From Litoreibacter arenae DSM 19593 (GTDB taxonomy: Bacteria > Pseudomonadota > Alphaproteobacteria > Rhodobacterales > Rhodobacteraceae), in NCBI RefSeq assembly GCF_000442275.2, contig NZ_KE557314.1:339084-403083 (forward strand): a stretch of DNA of 64,000 nucleotides, in the 5' to 3' direction. Numbering within the stretch: the stretch's first letter is position 1; the number at the start of each line of letters is the position of its first letter. The translations under genes were made by a program, and so were the position numbers. A model generated the notes under the pieces. That model was not told where the DNA came from. It searched no databases and was given only the letters and a program-made list of their open reading frames with translations. Below, piece by piece: positions 53,833 through 62,855 of this stretch.

Positions 53833-55233
53833 ATGACCGACCAGAAAAAAGACGCATCCAACGCCATGTGGGGCGGGCGCTTCGCCGCCGGTCCAGACGC
53901 CATCATGGAGGCTATCAACGCCTCCATCGGATATGACCAGCGGTTCGCCCGCCAAGACATCGAGGGCTCCCGCGCCCATGCCGCCATGCTCGGCGCCAAA
54001 GGCATCATTACGGGTAACGATGCGGACGCGATCAGGGAAGGCCTCCTCACGGTCTTGTCAGAGATCGAGGGGGGAAATTTCGAGTTTTCCGCCGCCCTGG
54101 AAGACATTCACATGAATGTGGAGGCCCGCCTGCGCGAAGTCATAGGCGAACCTGCGGGTCGTTTGCACACCGGACGGTCCCGCAATGACCAGGTGGCGCT
54201 GGATTTCCGCCTGTGGGTGCGTGATCAGGTAGACGCAGCCATCGACGGAATCCGGGCGCTGCAAAACGCGCTCCTGGCGCAGGCAGAGGCCGGTGCCGAT
54301 TGGGTGATGCCCGGTTTCACCCACCTGCAAACCGCGCAACCTGTAACATGGGGCCACCACATGCTGGCCTATGTCGAGATGTTGGGACGCGATGTCTCCC
54401 GCTTCACCGACGCCCGCACCCGCATGAACGAATCGCCTTTGGGCGCGGCGGCGCTGGCGGGCACCTCTTTCGACATAGACCGCCATATGACGGCCGAGGC
54501 GCTTGGCTTCGACCGCCCGTCGGCAAACTCGCTCGACGCGGTGTCCGACCGCGATTTCGTGCTGGATTTCCTGAATGCGGCCTCCATCTGCGCCATGCAC
54601 CTGTCGCGCCTGTCCGAGGAGCTGGTGATCTGGTCCTCCGCACAATTCCGCTTCGTCACCCTGAGCGACCGCTTCTCCACGGGCTCCTCGATCATGCCGC
54701 AAAAGAAGAACCCCGACGCGGCCGAGCTGATCCGCGCCAAGATCGGCCGCATCTACGGGGCCAATACCGCGCTGATGATCGTGATGAAGGGCCTGCCGCT
54801 GGCCTATTCCAAGGACATGCAGGAAGACAAGGAACAGACCTTTGACGCCGCGGACAGCCTGATGCTGGCGCTGGCCGCGATGACCGGCATGGTCGCGGAC
54901 ATGACTGCCAACACACCACAGTTGGAAAAAGCCGCCGCGTCGGGCTTCTCCACCGCGACCGATCTGGCCGACTGGCTGGTGCGCACCCTTGATATGCCGT
55001 TCCGCGAGGCCCATCATGTGACAGGTGCGCTGGTGAAGCTGGCCGAGGACAAGGGCTGCGACCTGCCCGACCTCAGCCTTGCAGACATGACCGGCGTGCA
55101 CGCCAAGATCACCCGTGACGTGTTCGACGTGCTGGGGGTCCATAACTCGGTCGCCAGCCGCACCAGCTATGGCGGCACGGCCCCCGACAACGTGCGCGCG
55201 CAAGTCGCGCTCTGGAAGGAGAAGCTGGCATGA
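53833..55233 (+). CDS. argH: Argininosuccinate lyase
   Basis: This 466-residue enzyme has [35 protein letters not shown] and the fumarase/ASL signature [15 protein letters not shown]. It splits argininosuccinate to arginine and fumarate. The ATG at 53833 is chosen over far-upstream in-frame codons. It overlaps the small lipoprotein gene by ATGA. Confidence 0.96.
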   Translation: MTDQKKDASNAMWGGRFAAGPDAIMEAINASIGYDQRFARQDIEGSRAHAAMLGAKGIITGNDADAIREGLLTVLSEIEGGNFEFSAALEDIHMNVEARLREVIGEPAGRLHTGRSRNDQVALDFRLWVRDQVDAAIDGIRALQNALLAQAEAGADWVMPGFTHLQTAQPVTWGHHMLAYVEMLGRDVSRFTDARTRMNESPLGAAALAGTSFDIDRHMTAEALGFDRPSANSLDAVSDRDFVLDFLNAASICAMHLSRLSEELVIWSSAQFRFVTLSDRFSTGSSIMPQKKNPDAAELIRAKIGRIYGANTALMIVMKGLPLAYSKDMQEDKEQTFDAADSLMLALAAMTGMVADMTANTPQLEKAAASGFSTATDLADWLVRTLDMPFREAHHVTGALVKLAEDKGCDLPDLSLADMTGVHAKITRDVFDVLGVHNSVASRTSYGGTAPDNVRAQVALWKEKLA

Positions 55234-55379
55234 GATACGCAATCGCACTGGCAACGCTGGCCATACTGGCCGCCTGCGGCATCGACGGCGACCCAAGCAC
55301 GCCGGAGCCGGAAGCCAAGCCACAGACGGGAATTGCCATCACTGGCCGTGCCGAGGTCGGCGTAAGCAAGCAATGGTAG
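55230..55379 (+). CDS. Small lipoprotein
   Basis: This 49-residue protein starts at the ATG overlapping the argH stop. It has a signal with lipobox ([16 protein letters not shown], Cys16), a short Pro/Glu-rich linker and an Ile/Thr/Gly-rich end. Small lipoproteins directly after argH recur in Rhodobacterales, to my knowledge. The function is unknown. Confidence 0.7.
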   Translation: MRYAIALATLAILAACGIDGDPSTPEPEAKPQTGIAITGRAEVGVSKQW

Positions 55380-55489
55380 CCGCGAAATAGGCGATCCCCC
55401 GCCGCCACAACCGCTTGCAAATGGACAGCGGCGCGGGTGAAGTGAATAAAGGGTGCGGGGAACGCGCCGCGCAACGGGTAAGTGAGACT

Positions 55490-55960
55490 ATGGAAAAGAT
55501 ACCGATGACCCCCAAGGGGTTCAAAGCGCTCGACGACGAGCTGAAAAACCTCAAGGTGGTGGAACGCCCCGCCATCATCAAGGCCATTGCCGAGGCCCGC
55601 GAGCATGGCGACCTGTCGGAAAACGCCGAATACCACTCCGCCAAGGAAAAGCAGTCCTTCATCGAGGGCCGCATCAAGGAAATCGAAGGCATGATCGGCT
55701 TGGCGCAGGTCATCGACCCCTCCAAGCTGTCCGGCCCGATCAAGTTCGGCGCGACCGTCAAGCTGGTGGACGAGGACACCGAGGAAGAGAAAACCTATCA
55801 GATCGTGGGCGAGCAGGAGGCCGACATCCATAACGGCCTGCTCAACATCGCGTCACCGCTGGCCCGCGCCCTGATCGGCAAGGAAGAAGGCGACAGCGTC
55901 GAGGTCAAAACCCCCGGCGGTGCCAAGGATTACGAGATTCTGGAAATCAAATACGCCTGA
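55490..55960 (+). CDS. greA: Transcription elongation factor GreA
   Basis: This 156-residue protein has the coiled-coil tip with [18 protein letters not shown] (acidic catalytic tip) and a C-terminal FKBP-like domain with [18 protein letters not shown]. It rescues backtracked RNA polymerase. The ATG at 55490 gives the family length; a 25-residue upstream extension is rejected. Confidence 0.95.
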   Translation: MEKIPMTPKGFKALDDELKNLKVVERPAIIKAIAEAREHGDLSENAEYHSAKEKQSFIEGRIKEIEGMIGLAQVIDPSKLSGPIKFGATVKLVDEDTEEEKTYQIVGEQEADIHNGLLNIASPLARALIGKEEGDSVEVKTPGGAKDYEILEIKYA

Positions 55961-55977
55961 GGGCAAAGGCACGGGAC

Positions 55978-57000
55978 ATGGCAGACCAACAGCCTGAGAT
56001 CATGACGGACAAACCCATGGAGCTGGGTATCTACTCCCGCCCCGACCGCGGGTTGGCGGCGGCGGATATCATCGCCATCGCCCTGTCTGCCCTCTGGCTG
56101 ATCGCGGTGTTGATCTATTTCTTCGCTCTCGCCCCCGAGGAGGAAACCTCCCGCGGCACCTTCGTCGTCGCCATGCTGGCTATTTTCCTGCCCATCGCGC
56201 TGATCTGGATCGGGGCCACCGTGGTCAAAACCGCCCGCGTCATGCGCGAAGAAGCCACGCGCCTGCAATCGGCCATCGACGCTATGCGGCAAGCCTACGT
56301 CGCGCAGGCGCAAACCTCCGGCATGGGCATCAAACCGGCGGTGGAGCGCAAGCTGGACGAAATCGCCTCCGCTACCCGCCAGACACAAAACGCCGTCGCC
56401 ACGTTTGCCACGTCCCGTCAGGCAGTCGTCGCGCAATCCCCTGCGCAACCCGCCTTGGTCAAACCGGGCGTCAGCGCCGACAGCCAGCCCGCGCTGGCTC
56501 TCGGCACCCCGTCCGAGGCGATGTCGCCGCCGCTATCAGTCGACGATTTTATCGGCGCGTTGGACTTCCCCGAAGATGAAAACGACATGGAGGGGTTCCG
56601 CCAGTTGCGCCGTGCCTTGGCCGATCACGAAAGCTCCAAACTGGTGCGGGCGTCGCAAGACGTGCTGACCCTGCTCAGCCAGGACGGCATCTATATGGAT
56701 GACCTGACCCCCGACCGCTCCCGCCCCGAGCTGTGGCGTCAATTCGCCAAGGGCGAGCGCGGCGCAGCGGTCGCAGGGATCGGCGGCGTACATGACCGCT
56801 CCTCTCTGGCGCTGGCCTCGGGCCGGATGCGCTCCGACGCGGTATTCCGCGACGCCGTCCACCACTTCCTGCGCCAGTTCGACAAAACCTTCGCCCGCTT
56901 CGCCGAAGGGGCCAGCGATCAGGACATCACCAAGCTGGCCGACACCCGCACCGCACGCTGCTTCATGCTGCTGGGCCGTGTCACCGGCACGTTCGATTAA
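55978..57000 (+). CDS. Membrane protein with two helices and cytoplasmic helical domain
   Basis: This 340-residue protein has two membrane helices near residues 30-50 and 60-80, then a coiled coil (VMREEATRLQSAIDAMRQAY). A linker of Ala/Pro/Gln and a helical C-terminal domain (DDFIGALDFPEDENDMEGFR onward) follow. It is recognised by layout as an alphaproteobacterial conserved protein without known function. It lies 17 bases after greA. Confidence 0.7.
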   Translation: MADQQPEIMTDKPMELGIYSRPDRGLAAADIIAIALSALWLIAVLIYFFALAPEEETSRGTFVVAMLAIFLPIALIWIGATVVKTARVMREEATRLQSAIDAMRQAYVAQAQTSGMGIKPAVERKLDEIASATRQTQNAVATFATSRQAVVAQSPAQPALVKPGVSADSQPALALGTPSEAMSPPLSVDDFIGALDFPEDENDMEGFRQLRRALADHESSKLVRASQDVLTLLSQDGIYMDDLTPDRSRPELWRQFAKGERGAAVAGIGGVHDRSSLALASGRMRSDAVFRDAVHHFLRQFDKTFARFAEGASDQDITKLADTRTARCFMLLGRVTGTFD

Positions 57001-57032
57001 CCCACCATTAAGGTTAACGCGCGCCCTTCTGC

Positions 57033-57064
57033 TTCATCTTGGCGGTAAATATTCCCCCCGGAGG
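57033..57064 (+). repeat. Convergent-junction element, copy B
   Basis: The block begins TTCATCTTGGCGGTAAATAT and ends TCCCCCCGGAGG, between two convergent genes. On the minus strand it encodes the last residues of the GNAT gene (LRGEYLPPR and stop), so here the element is partly coding. Confidence 0.55.
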
Positions 57065-57663
57065 GTCGCTCGGCCAAGCACCTGTTGCTCTATCCGGTAG
57101 ACCATCGTCGTGGCTTTGCGAAACCCGAAAATCCGGTGCAACGGCCACGCATCGACCTGGCCACGCGGCTCGAACCCCTGCCGTTCATACAGCGCCCGCG
57201 CGCGCGGATTGCTGTCGATCACATCGAGCCGAACTTCGTGAAACCCTCCATCACTCGCATGTTTGACGATTGCATCAAGCAGAGCAGTCCCCACCCCTTT
57301 ACCGCGCGCGGCCTCATCCACGAAAATGCCGTCCATCAGCAATTGCCCGTCGGCCAGGTCGCGTTCCAGCTGATCCAGAAGCAGCCCACGCCACAGCCCG
57401 CCAAACCGGCCATAAAGCGGCGTCAGGTCGGAAAGTTCCCCGCCCACCAGACCGCCCTCGGCAGTCTTGAAGCCCGCAACGCCAAGCAGCCGATCGCCCT
57501 CGGCGGCGCAGATCGCAAACTGCGGTTGCAGCACGCTGGTGATAAACCGCAACGCCCGCTCCTCCGGCCCCAGAACAGACCCCAGCTTGCCGGAAAATGC
57601 GCCCCAGAACAGCCGCGCGACACGCTCGCGCTGCGTCTCGTCAAAGCCATGCACGACCTGCAT
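57034..57663 (-). CDS. GNAT-family N-acetyltransferase
   Basis: This 209-residue protein has the acetyl-CoA motif VDEAARGKGVGTALLDAI (R/Q-x2-G-x-G/A) and the C-terminal LDVIDSNPRARALYERQGF typical of GNAT enzymes. The substrate is unknown. Its ATG overlaps the moeA-fusion stop by one base, making it the last gene of the fdhD-mobA-mobB-moeA operon. Its last codons come from a repeated intergenic element. Confidence 0.85.
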   Translation of the reverse strand: MQVVHGFDETQRERVARLFWGAFSGKLGSVLGPEERALRFITSVLQPQFAICAAEGDRLLGVAGFKTAEGGLVGGELSDLTPLYGRFGGLWRGLLLDQLERDLADGQLLMDGIFVDEAARGKGVGTALLDAIVKHASDGGFHEVRLDVIDSNPRARALYERQGFEPRGQVDAWPLHRIFGFRKATTMVYRIEQQVLGRATLRGEYLPPR

Positions 57664-59756
57664 TACAGCCCAAAGCTGCCATAGGGCAGGTAGCGGACCG
57701 GATCACCGCGCCCGATCTCCGCCGCACCGTCGGGCAGCTCCACCAACCCGTCCGACCAACTCAGGCCAGAGATGCGCCCCGACCCTTCGGAGGCGAACAC
57801 CTCCACACCGTCCGGCCCCATGCGGGCACGCAGATACTCGCGCCTGCCGGGCTTCTTGCGTTTCTCGAACGCCGCCGGAACCATAAACGCTTGAGGCTCG
57901 GCGAACGCCGCCCCCGCCAGCTTAAGGCAGGCAGGCCGCGCGAAGACCAGCGCGCAAACGAACGCCGCCACTGGATTACCCGGCAGCCCGAACACCGGCA
58001 CACCCTGCCACAAGGCCAGCGCCAAGGGCCGCCCCGGCTTCAACGCAATCCGCCACGCCTGCAAGTTCCCCTGTTCGCGCAACAGGGCCGAGACGTGGTC
58101 CTCGTCCCCCGCCGACGCCCCGCCGGAGGTCAGGATCACGTCACACCGCGCAGCCCCCTCATCCAGCAGCGCCTTCAGCGCCGCGCGGTCGTCACCAACA
58201 TGGCCCAAATCCACCGCCTCGAACCCCCAAGCGGTCGCCATCTGCAACAGCATCGGGCGGTTGGCGTCGTAAGTCCGGTCGGGCGGAGCATCTTGCGCAG
58301 GCTCCACCAACTCGTCGCCGGTCGAAAGAACGCCTACACGCAACCGCTCGAACACTGGCACGCTATCGACACCAAGCGCCGCCAACAGTGCCGCGTCCTG
58401 TGCGCGCAGCACATGGCCCGAGTCAAACACCTGCCCGCCAGCGACCACATCCTCCCCCGCCTTGCGGGTGTTGGCGCGAGGCCTTACCGGCCCGCGAAAC
58501 GCCACATGCGTGTCGGTGACGCTGCAATCCTCCTCCAGCACGACCGTATCCACGCCTTCAGGCAGGACCGCCCCTGTAAGTATCCGCAACGCCGCACCAC
58601 GCGGCACTGCGTCCTCATACGCCGCCCCCGCCGCCGCGCGGCCCGCGAGCAGCGGCAACACCTGATCGCCCTCGCCCGTCGCGTCATGCGCGAAACCGTA
58701 GCCGTCCACCGCCGAGTTCGGCGCGGGCGGGTTCGACCGCCGCGCCACCACTGGCTCCGCCACCACGCGGCCAACCGCCTGCATGTGCGCCACCTGCTCC
58801 ACGCCGACGACGCGGCTCACCGCCGCTTCCAGCCGCGCCAGAGCCTCGTCCACCGGCGTCCAGTCCACCCCTGCGGGCAGCGCGAAGCAGTCGTCACGCA
58901 TCTTTGGTGGTCTTGGTAATTCCTGCGGTCGCATCGCGTCCTCCAATATCTGTTCCGCCCCGACGCCCAAGATCCAGCCTTCCGCGCCAGACCCTTCGCC
59001 CGCCGCCAAGGCCTGCCCCAGCGTGCCGTTGGCATCCATCACAGCCATTGCATTTGCCACCGCCCGAACTTGCCCAGCATCCTTGATCGCATCGCCCGGA
59101 AAGCTCTTCGCCAGCAACGAGGGCCAGATTTCCACGAATGCCACGCCGCTGTCCAACGCCTCAAACGGCCAGACCTTGGCGCCGAACTTCCGGCGCAGGC
59201 GGGCCAGCACCGGCAGTCCCATGATGACCTGCGAGCCCACGGACCCCGCGCCCGACAACTGCCAGCACGAGAAGCTGCCCTTGGCGAGATGCTCCACCGC
59301 ACGCTTCTCCGCAAACTGCGCGTTGGTTCGCGCAAGCCCCTTGCGTGGCAGGTGGTCCACATCATGGTTGGGGCGGCCATTCCCCCAGAACGGCCCGACG
59401 CCGTCCAGCCCCGCATTGATGGCCCCCGCCAGATCGAACCGGTTGTTCGCGTTGGGCGCGTCCTGCACCCGCGCTTCTAACCACTCCCATAGCCCCCCCA
59501 AGGCGTCCTCGACGCCCGTCAGGTGCTTGGCAAAGCCCGAAGGATAGCCGAACGGAAAGTCGAACCCGACGCAAACGCGATTGCCTACTTCGGCAGCCAA
59601 CCGCGCGGCAAGCCAGTCCTCCGCCACCTGCCGGTTGCGCAGATAAACCGGCTCCTCCCCAGCGACACAGACCCAGATCGCGTCCGCTTTCGGCTTGGTC
59701 CCACGGTCGTTCCCGCCAGACCAGTCCACCGCGATATGCGTGTCGAACAGGCTCAC
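57663..59756 (-). CDS. moeA: DUF429-like domain fused to molybdopterin molybdotransferase MoeA
   Basis: This 697-residue protein is far longer than the usual about 400. Residues 1-275 hold an RNase H-like or DUF429-type domain (HIAVDWSGG and VCVGFDFPFGYPSGF as acidic motifs). Residues 285-697 are MoeA: SNPPAPNSAVDGYGF, ILTGAVLPEGVDTVVLEED, GVLSTGDELVEP, TSGGASAGDEDHV and VFGLPGNPVAAFV. MoeA inserts molybdate into adenylylated molybdopterin. The N-terminal domain has no known role in this step. It overlaps mobB by ATGA. Confidence 0.85.
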   Translation of the reverse strand: MSLFDTHIAVDWSGGNDRGTKPKADAIWVCVAGEEPVYLRNRQVAEDWLAARLAAEVGNRVCVGFDFPFGYPSGFAKHLTGVEDALGGLWEWLEARVQDAPNANNRFDLAGAINAGLDGVGPFWGNGRPNHDVDHLPRKGLARTNAQFAEKRAVEHLAKGSFSCWQLSGAGSVGSQVIMGLPVLARLRRKFGAKVWPFEALDSGVAFVEIWPSLLAKSFPGDAIKDAGQVRAVANAMAVMDANGTLGQALAAGEGSGAEGWILGVGAEQILEDAMRPQELPRPPKMRDDCFALPAGVDWTPVDEALARLEAAVSRVVGVEQVAHMQAVGRVVAEPVVARRSNPPAPNSAVDGYGFAHDATGEGDQVLPLLAGRAAAGAAYEDAVPRGAALRILTGAVLPEGVDTVVLEEDCSVTDTHVAFRGPVRPRANTRKAGEDVVAGGQVFDSGHVLRAQDAALLAALGVDSVPVFERLRVGVLSTGDELVEPAQDAPPDRTYDANRPMLLQMATAWGFEAVDLGHVGDDRAALKALLDEGAARCDVILTSGGASAGDEDHVSALLREQGNLQAWRIALKPGRPLALALWQGVPVFGLPGNPVAAFVCALVFARPACLKLAGAAFAEPQAFMVPAAFEKRKKPGRREYLRARMGPDGVEVFASEGSGRISGLSWSDGLVELPDGAAEIGRGDPVRYLPYGSFGL

Positions 59757-60244
59757 AGCCCGACGCGGGCCAGTATGAAATCGGCGATGGCGCTCGTGTC
59801 ATCGAGATGCAGAACCGGCACCGAGACCTCCGGCGCGGAATCCGATGCCACTGCCACGATCGTCTCATCCCCCGGCGCGATCAGTGGCTGGCCCGTCGCC
59901 GCACGGTGGGCTTCGATCTTGTCATGTCCCTCACGCTTGTAGCCTTCTATCAACACCAGATCGACAGGATCCAGCTTGCCCAACAACTCCTCCAGCGAGG
60001 CCTCCTCCGCCCCGCGCAACTCCGTCATCAACGCCCAGCGATTACGCGACGACAGGATCACCTGCGACGCGCCGGCCATGCGGTGCCGATGGCTGTCCTT
60101 GCCCTCGTGATCCACGTCGAACGAATGGTGCGCGTGCTTGAGCGTCGATACGGTGAGCCCGCGCCCCGTGATCTCTGAGACCAGCCGCTCCATCAATCCG
60201 GTCTTGCCGGAGTTCTTCCAGCCAGTGACACCAAACACCTTCAT
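59753..60244 (-). CDS. mobB: Molybdopterin-guanine dinucleotide biosynthesis adaptor MobB
   Basis: This 163-residue P-loop GTPase-like protein has FGVTGWKNSGKTGLMERL (Walker A), TLKHAHHSFDVDHEGKDSHR and LVLIEGYKRE. It assists MobA and cofactor delivery. The ATG at 60244 overlaps the mobA stop by four bases; a longer N-terminus inside mobA is rejected. Confidence 0.93.
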   Translation of the reverse strand: MKVFGVTGWKNSGKTGLMERLVSEITGRGLTVSTLKHAHHSFDVDHEGKDSHRHRMAGASQVILSSRNRWALMTELRGAEEASLEELLGKLDPVDLVLIEGYKREGHDKIEAHRAATGQPLIAPGDETIVAVASDSAPEVSVPVLHLDDTSAIADFILARVGL

Positions 60245-60843
60245 AGCAATGCCTCCGCCCGTGCCATGTCTTCCGGCGTGTTGACGTTGAAAAACGGATC
60301 GAACGGCGTGGCGGGAAACTCCGCCATGGCGGTGCCGTGTTTGTCCGTCCATGCCACCACCTTGCGTACACCGTCCGCCAGAGCCGCCCGCAGGTCGTCG
60401 CGCAGATCCACGGGCCACAAACCGAAGGTGGGATGCCGCGCCATACCGCGCTCGGGGTCCGGTGTCGCGGCAAGGGCAATCGGCGCGTTCTCGGCGGCCA
60501 GCATCAGGCGCGGCACCAGATCGCAGGGGAAAAACGGCGTGTCAGCCGCGGCGGTCACGATATGGCTATGCCCCCGCGTCGCGGCCCAGTCCATGCCCGC
60601 CAGAACCCCGGCAAGCGGGCCGGGGTATTCCGCCACGCTGTCGGCCACGACGGGCAGGCCGAACCCCTCGAACCGCGCCACGTCGCCATTGGCGTTCAAC
60701 GCCACTTCCGCCACCTGAGGCTCCAGCCGCGCGATAACCCGCGCCAGCAACGTCTCGCCGCCCAAGACCAGCAACCCCTTGTCGCCGCCGCCCATGCGCC
60801 GCGACTGGCCGCCCGCCAGAATGACCCCTGCCGGTTGCTTCAT
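60241..60843 (-). CDS. mobA: Molybdenum cofactor guanylyltransferase
   Basis: This 200-residue nucleotidyltransferase has VILAGGQSRRMGGGDKGLL (GTP site) and AAADTPFFPCDLV (Mg site). It attaches GMP to molybdopterin to form the guanine dinucleotide used by DMSO-reductase-family enzymes such as formate dehydrogenase. The ATG at 60843 overlaps the fdhD stop. Confidence 0.93.
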   Translation of the reverse strand: MKQPAGVILAGGQSRRMGGGDKGLLVLGGETLLARVIARLEPQVAEVALNANGDVARFEGFGLPVVADSVAEYPGPLAGVLAGMDWAATRGHSHIVTAAADTPFFPCDLVPRLMLAAENAPIALAATPDPERGMARHPTFGLWPVDLRDDLRAALADGVRKVVAWTDKHGTAMAEFPATPFDPFFNVNTPEDMARAEALL

Positions 60844-61724
60844 GCCGCCCCCTTCCGTCGCGATTTCTTCGGCTCTTCCGCCACTTTGGACAGGTCCGCG
60901 TCCCAGACCAGCCGCTCCGCCCCCGACAGGCAAACGAACCGCTGCCCGCGCATACGACCGATCAGGGTCAGCCCGACCTGCTGCGCTATCTCCACGCCCC
61001 AAGCGGTGAAGCCGGAGCGCGACACCAGCACCGGAATCCCCATCAGCGCGGTCTTGATCACCATCTCCGAGGTCAGCCGCCCCGTGGTGTACAGCACCTT
61101 GTCGGCGGCGGATGCCCCCTCCAGCGCCATCCAGCCAGCGACCTTGTCGACGGCGTTATGGCGACCCACGTCCTCCATATAGACCAGCGGACGGTCGCCT
61201 TGGCATAACACCGTGCCATGGATCGCCCCTGCGGTCAGATACAGCGACGGGGCAGTGTTGATCGCCTTCGCCAGCGCATAGAGGTCCGAGGTCTGCACGC
61301 GGGCGTCAGGCAGAGTCAGCCCCTCCAGCCCCTCCATCATGTCGCCAAACACCGTGCCCACAGCGCAGCCCGAGGTACGGGTTTTCTTCGCGAGCTTCTC
61401 CTCATGGTCGGTTACAACGGCAGTGCGTACCACCACGGTGGCAATCTCGTCGTCGTAGTCGATGCCGGTGACCTCATCTTGCGGCCCGATCATTCCCTGA
61501 TTGCGCAGGAACCCAAGCGCCAGATATTCGGGGTAGTCCCCGATTGTCATCGCGGTGACGATCTCGCGAGCGTTGAGGTAGATGGTCAGGGGCCGTTCCT
61601 CAACCACGCGGATCTCGGTCTCGCGACCCTCGTGGTCCGTTCCTGTAACGGCGCGCGTCAGCCCCGCGCGGTCGGGATCGGGGGCCAGAAGCCAGCCTTG
61701 ATCCGGTGTATCACCATTTGCCAT
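60840..61724 (-). CDS. fdhD: Formate dehydrogenase accessory sulfurtransferase FdhD
   Basis: This 294-residue protein has the FdhD core VYMEDVGRHNAVDKVAG, LYTTGRLTSEMV and SRSGFTAWGVEIA. The usual C-x2-C sulfur-transfer motif reads SGCAVGTVFGD, keeping only the first Cys. It passes sulfur to the bis-MGD cofactor of formate dehydrogenase. The ATG at 61724 follows a good AAGGAG site. It is first in the five-gene molybdenum operon, divergent from azlC; no formate dehydrogenase gene is in the window. Confidence 0.92.
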   Translation of the reverse strand: MANGDTPDQGWLLAPDPDRAGLTRAVTGTDHEGRETEIRVVEERPLTIYLNAREIVTAMTIGDYPEYLALGFLRNQGMIGPQDEVTGIDYDDEIATVVVRTAVVTDHEEKLAKKTRTSGCAVGTVFGDMMEGLEGLTLPDARVQTSDLYALAKAINTAPSLYLTAGAIHGTVLCQGDRPLVYMEDVGRHNAVDKVAGWMALEGASAADKVLYTTGRLTSEMVIKTALMGIPVLVSRSGFTAWGVEIAQQVGLTLIGRMRGQRFVCLSGAERLVWDADLSKVAEEPKKSRRKGAA

Positions 61725-61782
61725 TTGAACCTGCTCCTTAGGCACATTAGGACCGTTGCAATCGCAACCCTAGAGGCAGAGC

Positions 61783-62481
61783 ATGTCCCCTTCCACCTCC
61801 AAATCCGCCCTGTGGCGCGGTGTTTTGGCCGGCCTGCCGTTCATCATCGTGGTTGTCCCCTTCGCCATGCTGTTCGGCGTCGCCGCGACCGAGGCCGGGC
61901 TGCCGCTGGCGCAGGTCATGGGCTTCACCGTGCTGGTCATCGCGGGTGCGTCGCAGTTCACGGCCTTGCAGTTCATGATCGACAACGCGCCGGTGCTGGT
62001 GATCATCGCGTCGGCCTTGGCGGTGAACCTGCGCATGGCGATGTATTCGGCGGCGATCACGCCCTATCTGGGTGACCAGCCTTTGTGGAAACGGGCCGTT
62101 CTCAGCTACGTTCTGGTGGACCAGACCTACAACCTTGCGATCCTCGACTTCGAAGAGAACCCTGACCAGACCACCGCCCAGCGCACCGCGTTTTTCGTTG
62201 GATGCTCCCTGCCACTTATCCCGCTGTGGATCGGGTTCACTTGGGTGGGCGCGGCCTTGGGCGGGCAAATTCCGCCGGAATACGGGCTGGACTTCGCCCT
62301 GCCCATCGCCTTCCTCGCCATGGTCGCCCCTGCCCTGCGCACGGTAGCCCATATCGCGGCGGCGGTAACGTCCGTGGTGTTGGCGCTGGTGCTGGGCTTC
62401 ATCCCGCTTAACTTGGGCCTGCTGGTTGCAGCCCTCATCGCCATGATGGTCGGCGCGGAAGTCGAAAGGCGGATGGCATGA
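61783..62481 (+). CDS. azlC: Branched-chain amino acid exporter subunit AzlC
   Basis: This 232-residue membrane protein has about eight helices and the AzlC pattern LPFIIVVVPFAMLFGVAATE, GASQFTALQFM and NLRMAMYSAAITPYL. With AzlD it exports branched-chain amino acids. It overlaps azlD by ATGA. Confidence 0.92.
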   Translation: MSPSTSKSALWRGVLAGLPFIIVVVPFAMLFGVAATEAGLPLAQVMGFTVLVIAGASQFTALQFMIDNAPVLVIIASALAVNLRMAMYSAAITPYLGDQPLWKRAVLSYVLVDQTYNLAILDFEENPDQTTAQRTAFFVGCSLPLIPLWIGFTWVGAALGGQIPPEYGLDFALPIAFLAMVAPALRTVAHIAAAVTSVVLALVLGFIPLNLGLLVAALIAMMVGAEVERRMA

Positions 62482-62807
62482 CCTATTCCGACACAACAGT
62501 CTGGTGGATCATCGCGGCGCTTGGCCTCGGCACTTTCCTCATTCGCTTCTCGTTCATTGGCCTGATCGGTTCTCGCCCGATGCCGCCATGGGTGTTGCGC
62601 CACCTGCGCTACACCTCCGTCGCGATCCTGCCCGGACTGGTGGCGCCGCTGGTGGTCTTTCCGGCGGCAACCGGAGGCATCCCTGACCCCGCCCGCCTGC
62701 TGGCGGCTATGGTCACCGTGGCGATCGGGTATCGCACCAAAGGCGTGGTCGGTGCGATGCTGGGCGGGGCCGCCACATTGTTCGCGGTGCAGTATTTGCT
62801 GGGCTAG
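62478..62807 (+). CDS. azlD: Branched-chain amino acid exporter subunit AzlD
   Basis: This 109-residue membrane protein of four helices (FLIRFSFIGLIGSRPMPPWV, LRYTSVAILPGLVAPLV) is the small partner of AzlC. Tandem terminator hairpins begin directly after its stop. Confidence 0.9.
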   Translation: MTYSDTTVWWIIAALGLGTFLIRFSFIGLIGSRPMPPWVLRHLRYTSVAILPGLVAPLVVFPAATGGIPDPARLLAAMVTVAIGYRTKGVVGAMLGGAATLFAVQYLLG

Positions 62808-62808
62808 T

Positions 62809-62829
62809 CAGACTTTCGAGGAAAGTCTG
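62809..62829. terminator. Hairpin 1 between azlD and lrp
   Basis: CAGACTTTC-GAG-GAAAGTCTG is a 9-bp perfect stem with a 3-base loop, two bases after the azlD stop. Confidence 0.65.
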
Positions 62830-62832
62830 GAC

Positions 62833-62855
62833 AAAAATCCTCTTGGAGGATTTTT
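62833..62855. terminator. Hairpin 2, bidirectional terminator for azlD and lrp
   Basis: AAAAATCCTC-TTG-GAGGATTTTT is a 10-bp perfect stem with A and T tracts on both sides. It can end transcription from either direction. It touches the lrp stop codon. Confidence 0.75.

Noticed and set aside
54058..55323. 421-residue frame antisense to argH
   Set aside because: It is a shadow of a well-conserved core gene.
57597..58919. 440-residue frame antisense to the moeA fusion
   Set aside because: It is Arg/His/Pro-rich without domains; the minus strand has continuous MoeA motifs.
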